NCBI GenBank assembly: GCA_003117195.1
Contig: BDSI01000030.1
Coordinates: 64,501-128,500, forward strand
Length of the DNA: 64,000 nucleotides
DNA from: Eudorina sp. 2006-703-Eu-15
Lineage: Eukaryota; Chlorophyta; Chlorophyceae; Chlamydomonadales; Volvocaceae
Direction: 5' to 3'
Part shown: positions 1 to 12,400 of the stretch, one piece after another
Layout: each line of letters starts with the position of its first letter
Numbering within the stretch: position 1 is the stretch's first letter
The notes under the pieces: model-generated
The model's input: the letters and a program-made list of their open reading frames with translations, nothing else
Told to the model about the DNA's origin: nothing
The model's database searches: none
Translations under genes and position numbers: made by a program

Positions 1-61
1 TGTCGCATCGCATCACACAGGTATGTAGGGCGTTGAGGGCCCGACCCCGCCCCGGCCCCAC

Positions 62-3000
62 CTGCGGCAGATGCGTCACGCAAATGATCTGGCTGTTCGA
101 CCCGTGGGTCGGTGCGGCCATGCGCGCCAGGATGGACCCCACCGCGGAGCCCAGCCGCGCGCCGATGCCGGAGTCCAGCTCGTCCAGGATCATGATCGGC
201 AGGCCGCCGCCGCCTGTCGCACAGGTACACAGTACGATCCGCACCACCCGCATCAGTTGTCCATATTTCTTTGGAACCACCCCAGCGACACAAAAGTGGC
301 AAAACGGAGCGGCTGCGCAAGTACACCCACCCACCGGCCATGGACCCATGGGCCGGCAGCACCGGCTCGGGCTCCTTGCCGGCCACGGAAGAGGAGGCGG
401 CGGCGGCGGAGGCGGAGGCCGTGGCGGAGGCGGCTGCGGCCGCCACCGCCTGGGCCGGGGCCGCCTTCAGCGCGAGCATCACGCGCGCGGACTCGCCGCC
501 GGAGGCCACCGCCGCCAGCGGACGCAGCGGCTCAGCGGGGCCCGCGGCCAGCAGGAACTCCACCTGGCCCCGCCGGGAAGGTGGGCGGGGGGAAAGCAGG
601 GGAAACCGAGATGAGAACCGAAATGAGAAAAGACGGGGATTAAACCCAGAATCAAGGGCCCCCAAGAGAACCAAAACGAAGCCCAGAACGACGCCGGATA
701 AGGGCGAGGACGAGAGTTTGGTTGAACCGGGCTGTGGGATACAGAACAGGTTGGGCAATGGACCTGGGACTAATCACACATCCGGTCCACTGCTACGCCC
801 ATTGCGTATCACGCACGCCTGCCTGCATACCACACACCTGGTCCAGGCCGCGGGCGCCCATCAAGTACGTCCTGCCCCCGAGCTCCGAAACCCCCGCCTC
901 CTCCGCCTCCTCCTCGCTGACGTACAGCCCCTCCGGCTCCGCCGCGCTGCTCGCCAGCCGTTCCTCCGCCCAGCCTATTCGGACATCGAAGCGGCTGCCG
1001 CCCATGGCCAGCTCCCGGAGGCACGACTCGACGGCGGAGCGCAGCGCGGCGGCGGCAGCCCGGCGGCGGCTGGAGAGCTGCAGTGCGGTGGCGCGGAGCT
1101 CGGCCACCAGGCCCTCCAGCTGGGCTTCCCACTCCTCCCGCTGGCCTGTGTACGGAAGGTGTACGGAGGATGTACAGGAGATGTGCAGAGAGTGTACGAC
1201 TGTACGTGGATCAGCGACGTGCTGGACGCAGCATATGGCTTGTTTGTGTGTGCGGACTGCTTGCCCCTGTGCACAACGATGCTTAATTTCACATGCCTTC
1301 GCTGCCGCCTCCTTCCACGACAACTGATCAAAGTGCAACACTGGCCGTGTGTCCGCACACGCTCCTGCGGGTGCTTGTCGGTGTCCGCACATCGAGCGCC
1401 GTTTCCCCCTTCACATCCCCTCTGAGCTCCGCCCACCCAATCGCCCCCGCACGCGCGCGCACGCTCGCCTTCCATTTCGTAGTACGACGCCAGCTTGGAC
1501 GAGCACTCCTCCGCAACCTCCAACAGCTGCTCGGTGCTGATGATCCGGGACCCGCCGCCGCGACTCCCGCCGCGGACGCCGCCGCCGCCACCCGCTCCGA
1601 AACCCGCGGCTGACGCCTGCTTCATCAGCCTCTCGATGCGCGCGAGCCGCTCCGTGGTGGCGTCGTGATCGGCCTGACTGAACTGGTAGCGCCGGGCGTA
1701 GGCGCGGACCTGCTCGGGGCCGGCAGGCGCAAAGTCACACACACGTACACGTCGCCTACATCGCCTGTTACGCTGGACTTCGCTTCTCGCGGCTCAGTTC
1801 TCCTAAACACACGTAGACGTCTTGATGTCACTCCAGGGCATTCGGGGGCATTTCCCGGGCTGCGGCATGCTCCTTGCATATCGTTCGGGGTTTCTTCTCA
1901 CATCCCCGTCGGGGGCGAGGTTAGGAACAGCGCAGGCCCATGGGCCGCACGGTCAGCATAAGCCCCCATTGGACATTCTCAGAACCTCGCGCAATGGGAG
2001 GTCCCGGGCTGTACACATCGTACCGTGGTCTCGGCCGCCGCCAGCATGTCCTTGGCCGACGCCACCTGCTCCAGCGCCGCCTCCATCATCTGGGCGCCGC
2101 CGCCGCTGCCGGCCGCGCCCTCGCCGCCCTCCTCCTCCTCGTCCTCGCCCTCGCCGCCCGCCTCGTCCTCGCCTGCGGCTGCGCTGCCGCTGGCTGCGTC
2201 GCCATCTGACGGCTTGGACCCGTCCTTGCCTGCGGCCATGAGGACGCACCCGCCGTTCACACCCGCCGTTCACCCCTGTTTGCCCTTCCTCACATCGCCC
2301 ACAAACTTCCCTTTATCTGCACAGCCGTTAGCCCTAACAAATCCGACACCAGCGCGAGGCATACCACGTCATCGCCGCAGGAGGTCGTGGTATTGTAAAA
2401 CCGGACATTTGCTCTGGCAGTCAGCGCGTCCTGGAGGTGTCTACCAAATCCCCTGGACCCCCTTCACCCCACCCCGCCCCAACCCCCCGCAACGCACCCT
2501 TGGCGCCGCCATTCTTGGCCGCCGCTGCTGCTGCTGCTGCCGCCGCCGCGGCCCTGTTCTGCTCCTCCTGCGCCAGTATGGCGTTGAGCTGCGCCTCGAT
2601 CGTCCTCAGGGCGTCCGTGACGCCGCCCGCGCCGCCCTCCCCGCACAGCGCCATGCGCACCAGGCCGCACTGCTCCACCGCGTTGCGCCGCGCCTCCATC
2701 CGCTTCAGCGTGCGCCGCAGCTCGCGCTCCTCCCCGGGGCGCACCCGCAGCTTGGCCACCTGCGAAGGCGCGCGGCGGTACGGTTGGGGCGGTACGGTTG
2801 GGGCGGCGCGGTTGGGCGACACAGTGCGGTTGGGCACAGTACGGTTGGGCGACCAAGAGGTGCTCCGAGCCCTGGCCCGCCCTGGACCCTTGAACCATAT
2901 GTATGGGACACGAGCTTGAGTGGAGGAGAGAGTTTTTTATGGACGGAGAGGTCGAGGAGGAGAGACGTTTCAGAGGATAGATGTTGGAGAGAAGTTTCCA

Positions 3001-6000
3001 TGTCAGGAGACAAGAGAAGGGGGCGAGAAGAGGACGTCTGCAAGGACCCCGCGGGGCGGACCAGTCGGGCAGGATGGCGGCAGGATGGGTTCAAAGTGCG
3101 AGCCCGCATGCAAGGCCCTCTCCGCCTCCCTCCCTCCCCCCCCTCCCTCCCTCTCCCTCTCGCCTCTCACCGCGTCGACGAGCTTCTGCATGGCGGCCCG
3201 CTCCTGCTCGTCATCCAGCTCGTCCAGCTCATCCAACCGCCCCTCCACCTGCCGCAGCCTTGCCAGCGCGGCACAGTAGCCGTCCGCCAGGGGGGAGGTG
3301 CCCGCAATGCGGTCCAGCAGGTCCAACTGCGAGCGTGCGTCGTGGCGGGAAAAATCAATTGTACGATTTCCTCAAGGGCAAATTACGACAACCCGATTGT
3401 CTCTTTTCCGACAGGGGTAAAACTGCAGCTCTGGCGCCCGCCTCGGTCAGTTGTCGCTCGCGGATGCTACTTCCGGCGGCTCGGCCTACATATATCGTCT
3501 ACGTCGCCGTCACCGTTCACTTCCATCACGATTGTCGGAAACTCGAATCCCGGGTGTCATCTGCTTCCGTCGCCTGTATCACTTTTTTACGCTGGACTCC
3601 GCTTCCCGCACCTCAATTCTTTTTACACAAACACACGCGGCTCCTTTCTCGTCGCACAGCCCACTTAAACACACGCACGCGCGCACGCGCACCTGCGTGG
3701 CCGGGTCCCTGAGGCTCATGGACGAGTGCTGTCCGTTGGTGTCCACCAGCAGGCCCCCCAGCTCCCTCAGCACTCTCAGACTGGTGGCGGCACCGTTCAG
3801 GAACACCCGGCTGCGGAGGCCACCCGCGGGGGCATGGCTGATCTGCGGGGGTTGCCAGGGGTTAAATTGAAAAAAGAAAGAAACCCGAAACGAAGCCGTG
3901 CCGGGGGGTTATGGAGCGCGGGGAAGGAGATGCAGAGATGCCGATACGCCCATCAGTACGACAGGCGCGCGGCCATTGGTAATGGGACGAGACAGAGGTA
4001 CGGCCGTTGGGGCAGAGGTACTGCCGTTGTGTTCTTGGTAATGGGATTAAAATGGAACGAAAGGCGTGATGGAAAAGTACGCGAGCACAGATTCGAGACG
4101 GTGTGGGACGCCTAGGGCGGGGTTAGGTACGTTGGTTTCTCTATCGGGTGTGCAATCGACATGCCACAGCCAGCGTCGGTTGGCGGTTGGCAGTTGTGAT
4201 CTGCCTCCTTTGGCTGGCCGACGGAGCTGGGTGGCGGTGCCCCGAGAGCCCCAAGAGGCCGCAGTCCTAGCCGCCAGCAACCCCTTCCCGCGATCCCCCT
4301 GTGCCTTCTCAGTTCAACCGGTCATAGGGGCCATACAACCCATACTAGCGGCCTATACCTGGTCCCAAGATTTGTCTATCTTCAATCCCATGGCGGCCCG
4401 CCGCCTTACCTCACGTCTCACGACGAGGCGGAAGGCGCCGTCGCCACCGCCGCCACTATTGCCGCCGCTCCCGCCTCCGCCGGCCCCGCCGTCCGCCGCC
4501 ATCTGGGTCAGCGCCCTCTGCGGCAGCCCGCTGGCGGACATCAGCTGCCACACCGCCTCCCGCTGCTCCTCCGCCACTTGGAAGGTGCCCTCGATGACCG
4601 CCATCTCAGCGGGCGCCCGGATGCACTCCTGCCGACCCACGGGTCAGGTCAGGTCAGTGAATGCAGCCATAACCGCACGCACGCATGCAGCACGGCGATG
4701 ACGACACGTTGGTCCGACCTGCGGCCGTCCTTGAACGACTGGCGCCCCCACGTCTGAGAGCCGGTCCCGGCACCCCAAACACAGCGCGGTTTCGCGCTAA
4801 ACACACGCCCCTCGTCTTCCCCCGCAAGGGAGGTGAGTGTTCGGCGGTCTTTCTGGTTAGGGCTAGGCGAGCAGCCCTTTGCAGGCCTTCACACCCGGTC
4901 AGATCCGATCGATCGCCCCCTCTCCCCCGTTCCCACAACATGCCCACCAAATTCCTATACCTCCCCTCCCCTCCCCTCCCCTCCCCTCCAGCGCACCTGC
5001 GGCGCCGGCGAGCCCAGCACCTGCGAAAACGCCTCCACCTGCGGCGGCAGGCGATCAGTGATTTGAGTTCAGGCACGAGCTCATCTGCCGCTTCATTCGC
5101 GCCCTTTCCATTCCCCTCCCCTGAGGCCTACAAGGTGGACGTCGTCGCATCGCTGGAGATCCTGGTACACTTGATTCTTCACCTAACTTTGCTCTGGCAG
5201 CAGCGCAGTTTGATTATGTCAACTAATTTCCAATATTCCCCTCCCCCTCCCTCGTCTAGACCTCTTCCTGCTCCTGCTCGTCAGGGTCAGCTGATACAGG
5301 GTCCAGTTATGTACGACAATGCCATTTCTAAGGTTTGTGTGCCGCCCGCCAGTGCGCGCCCGCTGCCCCGACCCGTCCGGACTAGAGCCACCGCCGCTTC
5401 GACAGTCGACACGCGTGTCTGAAGTACACGAGCGTGCGTGTGTACGGCGCGTCAGTACGGCATTCCCGTATGGCAACGAGCGGTTCTCACCAGGACGGAT
5501 TTCCCGGAGCCGCTCTCGCCGGTGATCACGTTGACGCCGGGGCCCAGCCGTACAATTTGCTCCGAGACCAGCGCGAAATCCTTGATGTACAGCCTCTCCA
5601 GCTGAGTGCGATGCCGTACTGACGCCGCTGGCGCCGGCCGGCCCTGCACCGCGGCCGACGGGCCGCGCCCCTGCGCAGCAGTGTACGGCAGCTGCTGCGA
5701 AGGCGACTGACTGTCCGGATGTGGTTGGAAGGGCGAGGGCAGTGAGGGTCCCGAGCTCCGAGACCCGTGCCTTGGCGGCTGCCGCGCCGCGGCGGCGATC
5801 GGCGCGACGGCGGCGCCGCCGCTGGCCGCCGCCATCGACGGCGATGACGACGACGGCGGCGACGAGGAGACCACCGCGCCGGCGCCTCCGCCAGACCGGG
5901 CATCCTCCGGCGCCGCCGACCTCGTCGGTGCTGCCGGCGCCGCCGCCGGGATGGGACGAGCGAATGCGGGATCGTACCGCGGGTTGCTGGATGCATGGTG

Positions 6001-6738
6001 CGAGGCGGCGCCGCCGGCGCCGCCACTGTTGCTACCCGTCGCCAGCGGCCCCGGCGTCGCCCAGGCTCCGCCCCTCCCTGGAGCTGACGTGGCACCCATC
6101 TGGTGCTGATGGGCGTGGGGGTGGGAGGAGGAGGACGAGGAGGCCAGGTGCTGCTGGCTACCATGGGGATGATGATGATGGTGGTGGTGGTGGTGGTGAT
6201 GGTGGTGGCTGTTGTAGCGGGGGTTGAAAGGGAGGCTGGAGGAGGAGGCCGCGCCCTGCGGCGCTGAGTAGGAGCGACCCGCGGGGCCGGCGGGGCCAGC
6301 GCCCGAAGCGGCCGGAGGGGGCATGCGGGCGAAGGCGCCGCAGTGCGGAGGGAGTGTGGGGCAGGGTCCGGGAGAGGGGGTGAGGGTAGACCCGAGGGCG
6401 GCTGGGTGGAGCAGAGCGAGGGCGCGCGTGCGGCGGCTGAGGCGGCAGCGACTGCGCCTGGGGGCCGCCGGGGTGCAGAGCTGGAGCCCAATGGAAGTGG
6501 ATTGGGGGGAAAATGCTTGAAGGCGAGATGAAGAGGTGGAGGTTGAGACGCCCGAGTTGAGGAGGGGGCCGGGAACAGCTCGCCCCCGCCGCCGTGTGCC
6601 TCGCAGGGAGGCGGCGGCCGTGGTCGTGATGGTGGTGGCGGTGGGGCCGGAGGTGCTGACTGCGTGGGCCCAACTGTGCTGGTGTGTCGGAGCTGAGCTG
6701 CACGCGTTGGCGTGCAGCAGGCCTGCTGAGAGCGCCAT
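62..6738 (-). CDS. RECN: RecN-type DNA repair ATPase (SMC/ABC family), 3' end outside window
   Basis: RecN is an SMC-like ATPase that acts at double-strand breaks; plant and algal copies are usually thought to be organellar. Eleven exons were assembled, all phases agreeing: 6738-5491, 5038-4997, 4628-4410, 3842-3693, 3326-3171, 2759-2498, 2229-2024, 1709-1463, 1145-838, 563-335, 213-62 (1,073 codons so far). Residues 1-375 are low complexity, with a run of about 14 His near residue 180, then the RecN start (LYIKDFALVSEQ) and Walker A GESGSGKS (about 407-414). CIRAPAEMAVIEGTF and LLVDTNGQHS are typical RecN segments. The coiled-coil middle is followed by signature SGGES (about 967), Walker B MILDELDSGIG (about 1030) and the H-loop VTHLPQ at the end of the last visible exon. 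A donor follows at 61, so the C-terminus lies to the left. The ATG at 6738 is the first in frame. Donor 1463 has an equally in-phase GC alternative 6 nt earlier. Plastid or mitochondrial targeting is an inference from the long N-terminus. Confidence 0.88.
2407..2452 (+). repeat. intronic repeat family A, copy 1 (diverged)
   Basis: TTTGCTCTGGCAG at the left and GTGTCTACCAAATCCC at the right, with a changed centre. It lies in the RECN intron 2230-2497. Confidence 0.65.
4634..4645 (-). repeat. GACCCGTGGGTC element at a 3' splice site
   Basis: In gene orientation reads GACCCGTGGGTC then GGCAG, with RECN exon 3 starting at 4628. Exact copy. Confidence 0.85.
4940..4972 (+). repeat. intronic repeat family A, copy 2 (right half)
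   Basis: ACCAAATTCCTATACCTCCC followed by a CCCCT tract that runs up to the donor of RECN exon 2 at 4996. The TTTGCTCTGG half is missing. Confidence 0.65.
5188..5240 (+). repeat. intronic repeat family A, copy 3
   Basis: TTTGCTCTGGCAGCAGCGC, AGTTTGATTATGTC and ACTAATTTCCAATATTCCCC in order. It lies in the first intron of RECN (5039-5490). Confidence 0.85.
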
Positions 6739-9400
6739 GGCTTGGTTGATGTTTACGGAGGGACTTGGCTACGCCGCTCAGGGTGTCTGAAAGGAAACAT
6801 GTTGAAGCAGAGGGATATCTCAAGTTAATAGTTCTGTCCGATTGAATGCCTCATTTGTATGCGCACGTCGACGGCCGCTGGTTTCGGCACCGGTAAGAGG
6901 AGGCTGCGCAAAGACCCACTGCGTAAAATGACGAAGCTACGAAACGCTAGGCTGCGATCGTTACATACAAGTTCACTGAGGGAATCGGAACCAAATAACA
7001 AAGTGGGGGGGGGAGGGGCAGAGCAACGACAAGCGACAGCTACAAGCCGTCTGCAGCGAGTATGTCTCCAACAATTGCAATTGCAATCACTTATGCCATA
7101 ACCGTTGGAATTGCAGTAATTGCCGCAATGCACCCGGTCGTCAGTCATCGGACGGACGTGCGGAAGTCAGCATGTAACAAGTCATAAGTTTAAAATGTCA
7201 TGCAGCTAGTCTCCAAAGCTTGTGTCGCAAGACGAAAACGTGAAAGGCCTGCTGGTCATCAAGGCGTCCTAGCTGCAATCAACGACAACCAACCTTGAAC
7301 GATTGGCCAAAATTGTGGAGTTGCAAGCTGTCTGCACTCTCAAGAAAATATCTTGGCCCGTCAATTACGTCCAGGCAACGTGTGCAACAGGCCAAATTAT
7401 CTGAGGCCACATAAATACACGCGTTGAATTCTCAAGTATACATGGTGGTGTCGGCAAGATACTCTTCCGCCCAAGGCCGGAGGGGCCATTGATTTCAAAC
7501 GTTGTACGCCATGTGTACTGCTCGATTCGCGAAATCCTTCCGTTCATTCGAGCGTTCGACTTTCAGCAGAGACATCCAATTTGGAAGCTGTGAAAGTCAA
7601 GGCTTACTCGTTTTTTATTAAGCAGGACCAGTCGCCAAGCTGTCAGTTACGGTTGGGCTGTCCGTTGGCTGTGACGCCAGCTAACGTCCATCAAACAAAG
7701 CATGCCCATAACCCGGGATCCACCATCTGCCCCACAGCGCGCAATGCAGTAGCAAAGTTGTTGAACCGGGTCCAGGTGTGCGGACAAAGTGTACGGCAAA
7801 TGTGCTCGTCCAAGTGAACCGAGAAGGCTCGGAATGGCGGCTCGCAGGAGCGCACAGCACCGCACGTATGGCTGTCATTCCTCCGCTCCGGACACTTACA
7901 ACAGGCGGCAGCAGTCGCGAACTCCTTCTTCCTCAGTGCTCCTCCCGGATGGCAAACAAGATAGTAACCGTTACAAGGTGGACCCGAGTCCCAGCCGGGT
8001 GTTCCAACGGGGATAGCTCGTAGGCGCGCGCCTCATCTCGTCAACCCTTACCCAGGACTGCGCACCCATCCTCCATGCAGCCATACATACCGGCCAACAC
8101 ACCAGGTCACCAGCGCGCCAGGATTATTGCCTCTGCTGGAAACCGCACCAGACCCGCCGAATCACATGGCGAGGAGAGAGCCGGGAAGAAGACACGTCAT
8201 ATCGGGTGAATGAATGAACGTTGCCGTGTGGACCCCAAAAAGGGATCACTACGGTTGTTGTTAGGTTGGCTCGGCCCATGGGGAGTGAAAGTCTTGGTGC
8301 TCGGTCCTGTTGTGCACACCCTTGCACAGTCAACTGCTCGATGTACATTATGCCCTAGATGCGGAGCTGTCCTTAGTCACGTGGTCACATACAGGTACAG
8401 GAACCATAGAACCTAAATGGATGGCTGGACGTAGCGTCCCATGGATGGGCCCCATCTGCGATCTGCCCATCCAGCCGGATGCATCCATCCAAAACACCAC
8501 CCACTCTGGACGGGATGTGGGATGCCTGTGGTAGTGTGGTAACACAGGCTGCCGCTCATCCAAGCAGGTGCCAAACCTGGACTACAGCAATCCTTCGATC
8601 GCGGCCTGCTGGATGTCCCCTTTCGCCCTTACACCTGTGCGTAAGCTGGCCATCCACACATTCCATCTGTCCAATCCGTCCCTCCATCAAGGTGCCGATT
8701 AGCTAGTACGATAGGTGGAGGGGGGGCTGTTCCATCCATCAATCCCATCCATCCAATGCGACCAAGCCCTCCTCAGCATGCGCAATCGCAACGTCAAAGA
8801 CACGCCCACAAGCAGCCATCGCGACCAACGCAGCCAACGAGCTCCCTGCCCCCGCAGCCATCCAGTGCTGCGGAGTTGGGGGTCTGGTCAAGCTTGAGAA
8901 CCTTGTGCTGCTGGAGGAGCTTCCAGCCGACCATACATCGACTGGAGGACTACCAGGACGGGCGCGCTCTCGTAGGCGTGCTGCTGGCATCCTCGCTGGA
9001 CCACCACACCGTCCGTGCTGCGCTTTACAAGTGGCCTACCGAGGGTATGCATCGTCCGCCGCCACCATGAACAGGTAAGGACACTGGAATAATGCCCAGT
9101 AGCTCCCTGCGCCCGCGCCCCCGCCCGCGCTGGGCACACCTTGGCACCCTACCTCACCCAGCGTCCACGCACACGCCCACTCGCGCCCCGATTCCCCGCA
9201 GCAGGCACAACCCCACGCCCCGATTCCCCGCAGCGCACAAAGCGCCTCCTCACCACCTCGCCTTGCACCGTTAGCCCAATGGGGGTTCCAGCGGCGCCCT
9301 CTCTCATCCGCAGTGCAGCCCCTCATCCGTAGCGGCCGCGGCCGGAGCGTAGCTCGCTCCGCGGCCAGCTGGGAATTCCCAGCTGCGACCACAGATGACG
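6739..9400. other. intergenic stretch between RECN start and methyltransferase stop
   Basis: This stretch holds the RECN upstream region and, nearer 9400, the probable 3' UTR of the methyltransferase gene. It is less GC-rich than the genes around it between about 6800 and 8700. No ORF here shows family motifs, plausible splice sites with phase agreement, or volvocine-like exon composition. A GAATGAATGAACGTT motif near 8210 recurs elsewhere in the window. I see no RNA gene. Confidence 0.55.
9025..9029 (-). promoter_or_regulatory. possible TGTAA polyadenylation signal of the methyltransferase gene
   Basis: TGTAA is the usual polyadenylation signal in Chlamydomonas and its relatives. On the minus strand it occurs about 370 nt after the TGA at 9401, which would give an ordinary 3' UTR length. 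The word is short, so this is a weak call without transcript data. Confidence 0.3.
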
Positions 9401-12400
9401 TCATCCCGTCCCCTGCTGGCCGCCGCTGCCCACCGGCTCTCTCCCACCCCTCAACACGCCCGACGAGGACCCTGCGGGTTCTCCCGCCGCCGCCATACCC
9501 GCACCTGGCTCCAAAACCCCCGGACACGTGCCCGACTCTCCCGGCCCCCCGGACACGCCTTGTTGCTGCTCCTGCTCCTGGTCCCCGCTGCCCCGTGGCG
9601 GAGCTTGTTCAGATTCTAACCCAGGACCCTGAGCCTCCCCGCCGCTGCCCTGCCCCTCCGCCACGCCCGCAACCTCCCCGCCATCTGCCGCTGCCTCCAC
9701 TTCCCCCGCCCCGCCGCCGGAGGTCCCTGCCTCCCCCTCTACTCCCACCTCGACATCCGCCCCCGCCCCTGCATCCGCATCCGCCGCGCCGGCGGCGGGG
9801 CCGGCGGCGGCGGCGGTCTCGGGCACCGGCCCGGCGGCCGCCTGCGCCCCCAGGTGCTTCTTCTTCTTCATCACGTAGATGAATATGTTGGGGTGCTGGT
9901 ACGTGTCGTCCATCTTGGAGTGCGGCACCACCTTGAGCGAGTGGGTGGCGGAGAAGAGCTCCATGAAGCGGCCCTGGACGCTGTGGGAGCGCAGCTCGTT
10001 GCACACCACCACTGCGAGCCAAGCCCGCGGGACCCGGAGGACGCAGGCGGGGAGTCCCCGGGGACAGGGAGGGGAGGCCAGGGAGCGAGGAGGGGGCCAA
10101 GGACCAGGGGCACACCAGGAACACGTCAGGAGTCAGGCAGGGGCGAAGTAGCGACAGCGCGACAGGGCCAGGGCCGACGGGGACATGAAGGGTCGACGGG
10201 GCGCGAGGGGCCGACGGGGACGGGGGCGTTAGGGGGTCAGGGGCGTTAGGGGGTCAGGGGCGTTAGGGGGTCAGGGGCGTTAGGGGGTCAGGGGCGTTAG
10301 GGGGTCAGGGGCGTTAGGGGGTCAGGGCCGCACCCATTTGAGTCGATGGTCGCTGCCCATCCGATCATCCGACGCCCCGCAGGCGGGCGGAAGGGCAGTT
10401 TGTGTTTGCGTTCAGCGGGGAGGGGCCCCCCTGCAGTTTGTTTGTTACGGAAAGTAACCCTCCCGACCCAACCGGCAGTGTACCGCATGTCCACACGCGC
10501 CGTCCTCCTTCAGGCACTCCATCACTGCCACCCTTCCCCTGCCTGAGTACGGTACACGACAACAGCGTGTGTTCCCACCCACCCACCCACCCACCCACCC
10601 ACCCACCCACCCACCCACCCACCCACCCACCCACCCACCCACCACCCACCCACCCACCCACCCACCCACCCACCCACCCACCCACCCACCCACCCACCCA
10701 CCCACCCACCCACCCACCCACCCACCCACCCACCCACCCACCACTCCGAGCTAGGGTGGGTGTGTGGGCAAAAAGGAAAACCAAAACGACTCCGGGTGCT
10801 TGGGTAGCAAGTTCTTCACTTCCGCTCACCCGTGGACTTCTCGTTGGTGACGTCCATGACGGTGCGGTGAAAGTGCTCCGTAAGGCCCTCATGGTAGATG
10901 CAGTCGGCCGCCAGGACGAAGTCGTACGGCGGCTTGAGCGGCGGCGCGTGACACTTGACGTCAGCACACCGACACAGCCACGGGTCGCGGCGCACAGAGG
11001 GCAGCGGTGGGCGCGGCGGCGCGGCAGCGGCGGGCATGGCAGGTTGGGCAGCTTGGCGCGGCGGCGCGGGGGGCACGGGGGGGCAGCGTGGCATCTTTCC
11101 CTGACGTCATGGATGTACATGTACGGCGCCTTGAATGAGAGGCCGGATGTCTAGGAAGCACCCCGATGACGTGGCTAGCACCGGGGTCGGGGACCCGCCC
11201 GCATTTGAAATCCGGGTCAACGCCTCATCGCCCCCTCGTCCGATCCGACACAAACACACACAGTGCTCATCATCGGTTTGGTGTTCCCCCGCAGTTTCGA
11301 TGTCTTGACTGACACTAGGTAGGGGCCCTGGCGGCCTCGACAGCCGTCCAGGGGCTTACGCGGACGGGCCCGCATGACCCGAGCCCGGGCTGGGTGTGTC
11401 AGGGTATTTCTTTTTGACCCGAGCCCGGCAGGTCAGGACGGGTCCCCCCGGCTCCGAAGGAGACGTCGGGAGGCCGCGCCTGGCTGGATGGGTTCACGGC
11501 TGGAGGTGTGGGTGGCTGGACGATTTGAGCAGTCCACCGTCACTGAGGATTGAAGGCTGCGATGGTGGGTCCAGGGGGGCCAGGGGACGACCGGGGAGGC
11601 GCCCCGAGCCCGACAGCCGCTGTGCCCTGTCGCCAGGCTGTTTGGCCCCCGGCGGGTCGAGCACCGATCACATGTCCTTTCCTCCCCTCATGGCGCGGCT
11701 CGCCGCAGCGGCCCCATGCCGTACATACCGTACCTGCTCGGGTTTCGTCCAGTCCAGCTCCGCCACCGCGACGCTGCCCGCGCTGTCCGCCCAGGTGCCG
11801 TGCTGGTGCGCTGCGTATTGCCGTACAGGTGTGTACGACGGGCGGGGGCGAGAGGGGGCGAGATGGGCGGGGGGGGCGGGTTGGTGGTGGTGGTGGCCCT
11901 GAAACACAGCAATGCAAAAGCGATGAGGAGGATCCCTCATCATCCCCTAGTAAGCAGTAACGTTCATTCGCCACCCAAAACTACTTTGCCCGCATCGGTG
12001 CCATGAGAAAACACCGTCAGCCCGAAACCCTAGAGGCACACACTACACCCATCGGGGCGACCAGCACCATCGGTGGGTCCTGCCAGCACCCGGCAACTCC
12101 TGAAACCGACCCACCGACCAACCCCTCCCTGACGCTTTCCCGCAGCCCGCCGCTGCTGACCCAGCCGCCAGCCCTTGCCCCCGTTGACCTTACCCCGGGC
12201 TAGCCGCACAGCCGCCGGCGACAAATTGTTCTCGTAGTTGATCCGGAGCAGCCCGAGCACATCCGCCGTGTCCGTCAGGACCACATCAGCGCCCACCATC
12301 GCAAAAGCCATGCCTGCAACCCGGGGTTGCGGGGGGCAGGTTATGAGCCTGGCCTCACAGCTAAATCACACTATAATATATATAAAGGTATGATATTAAG

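Noticed and set aside
2025..3668. 547-codon open frame on the plus strand
   Set aside because: It runs across three RECN exons and introns on the other strand and shows no motif. The RECN exons beneath it are well supported.
10222..10325. Interstitial telomere
   Set aside because: GTTAGGGGG appears but the unit is 17 bp and not TTTTAGGG or TTTAGGG.
10402..11154. Long His/Pro and Gly/Trp/Val repeat proteins on both strands
   Set aside because: They are translations of the ACCC microsatellite within an intron.
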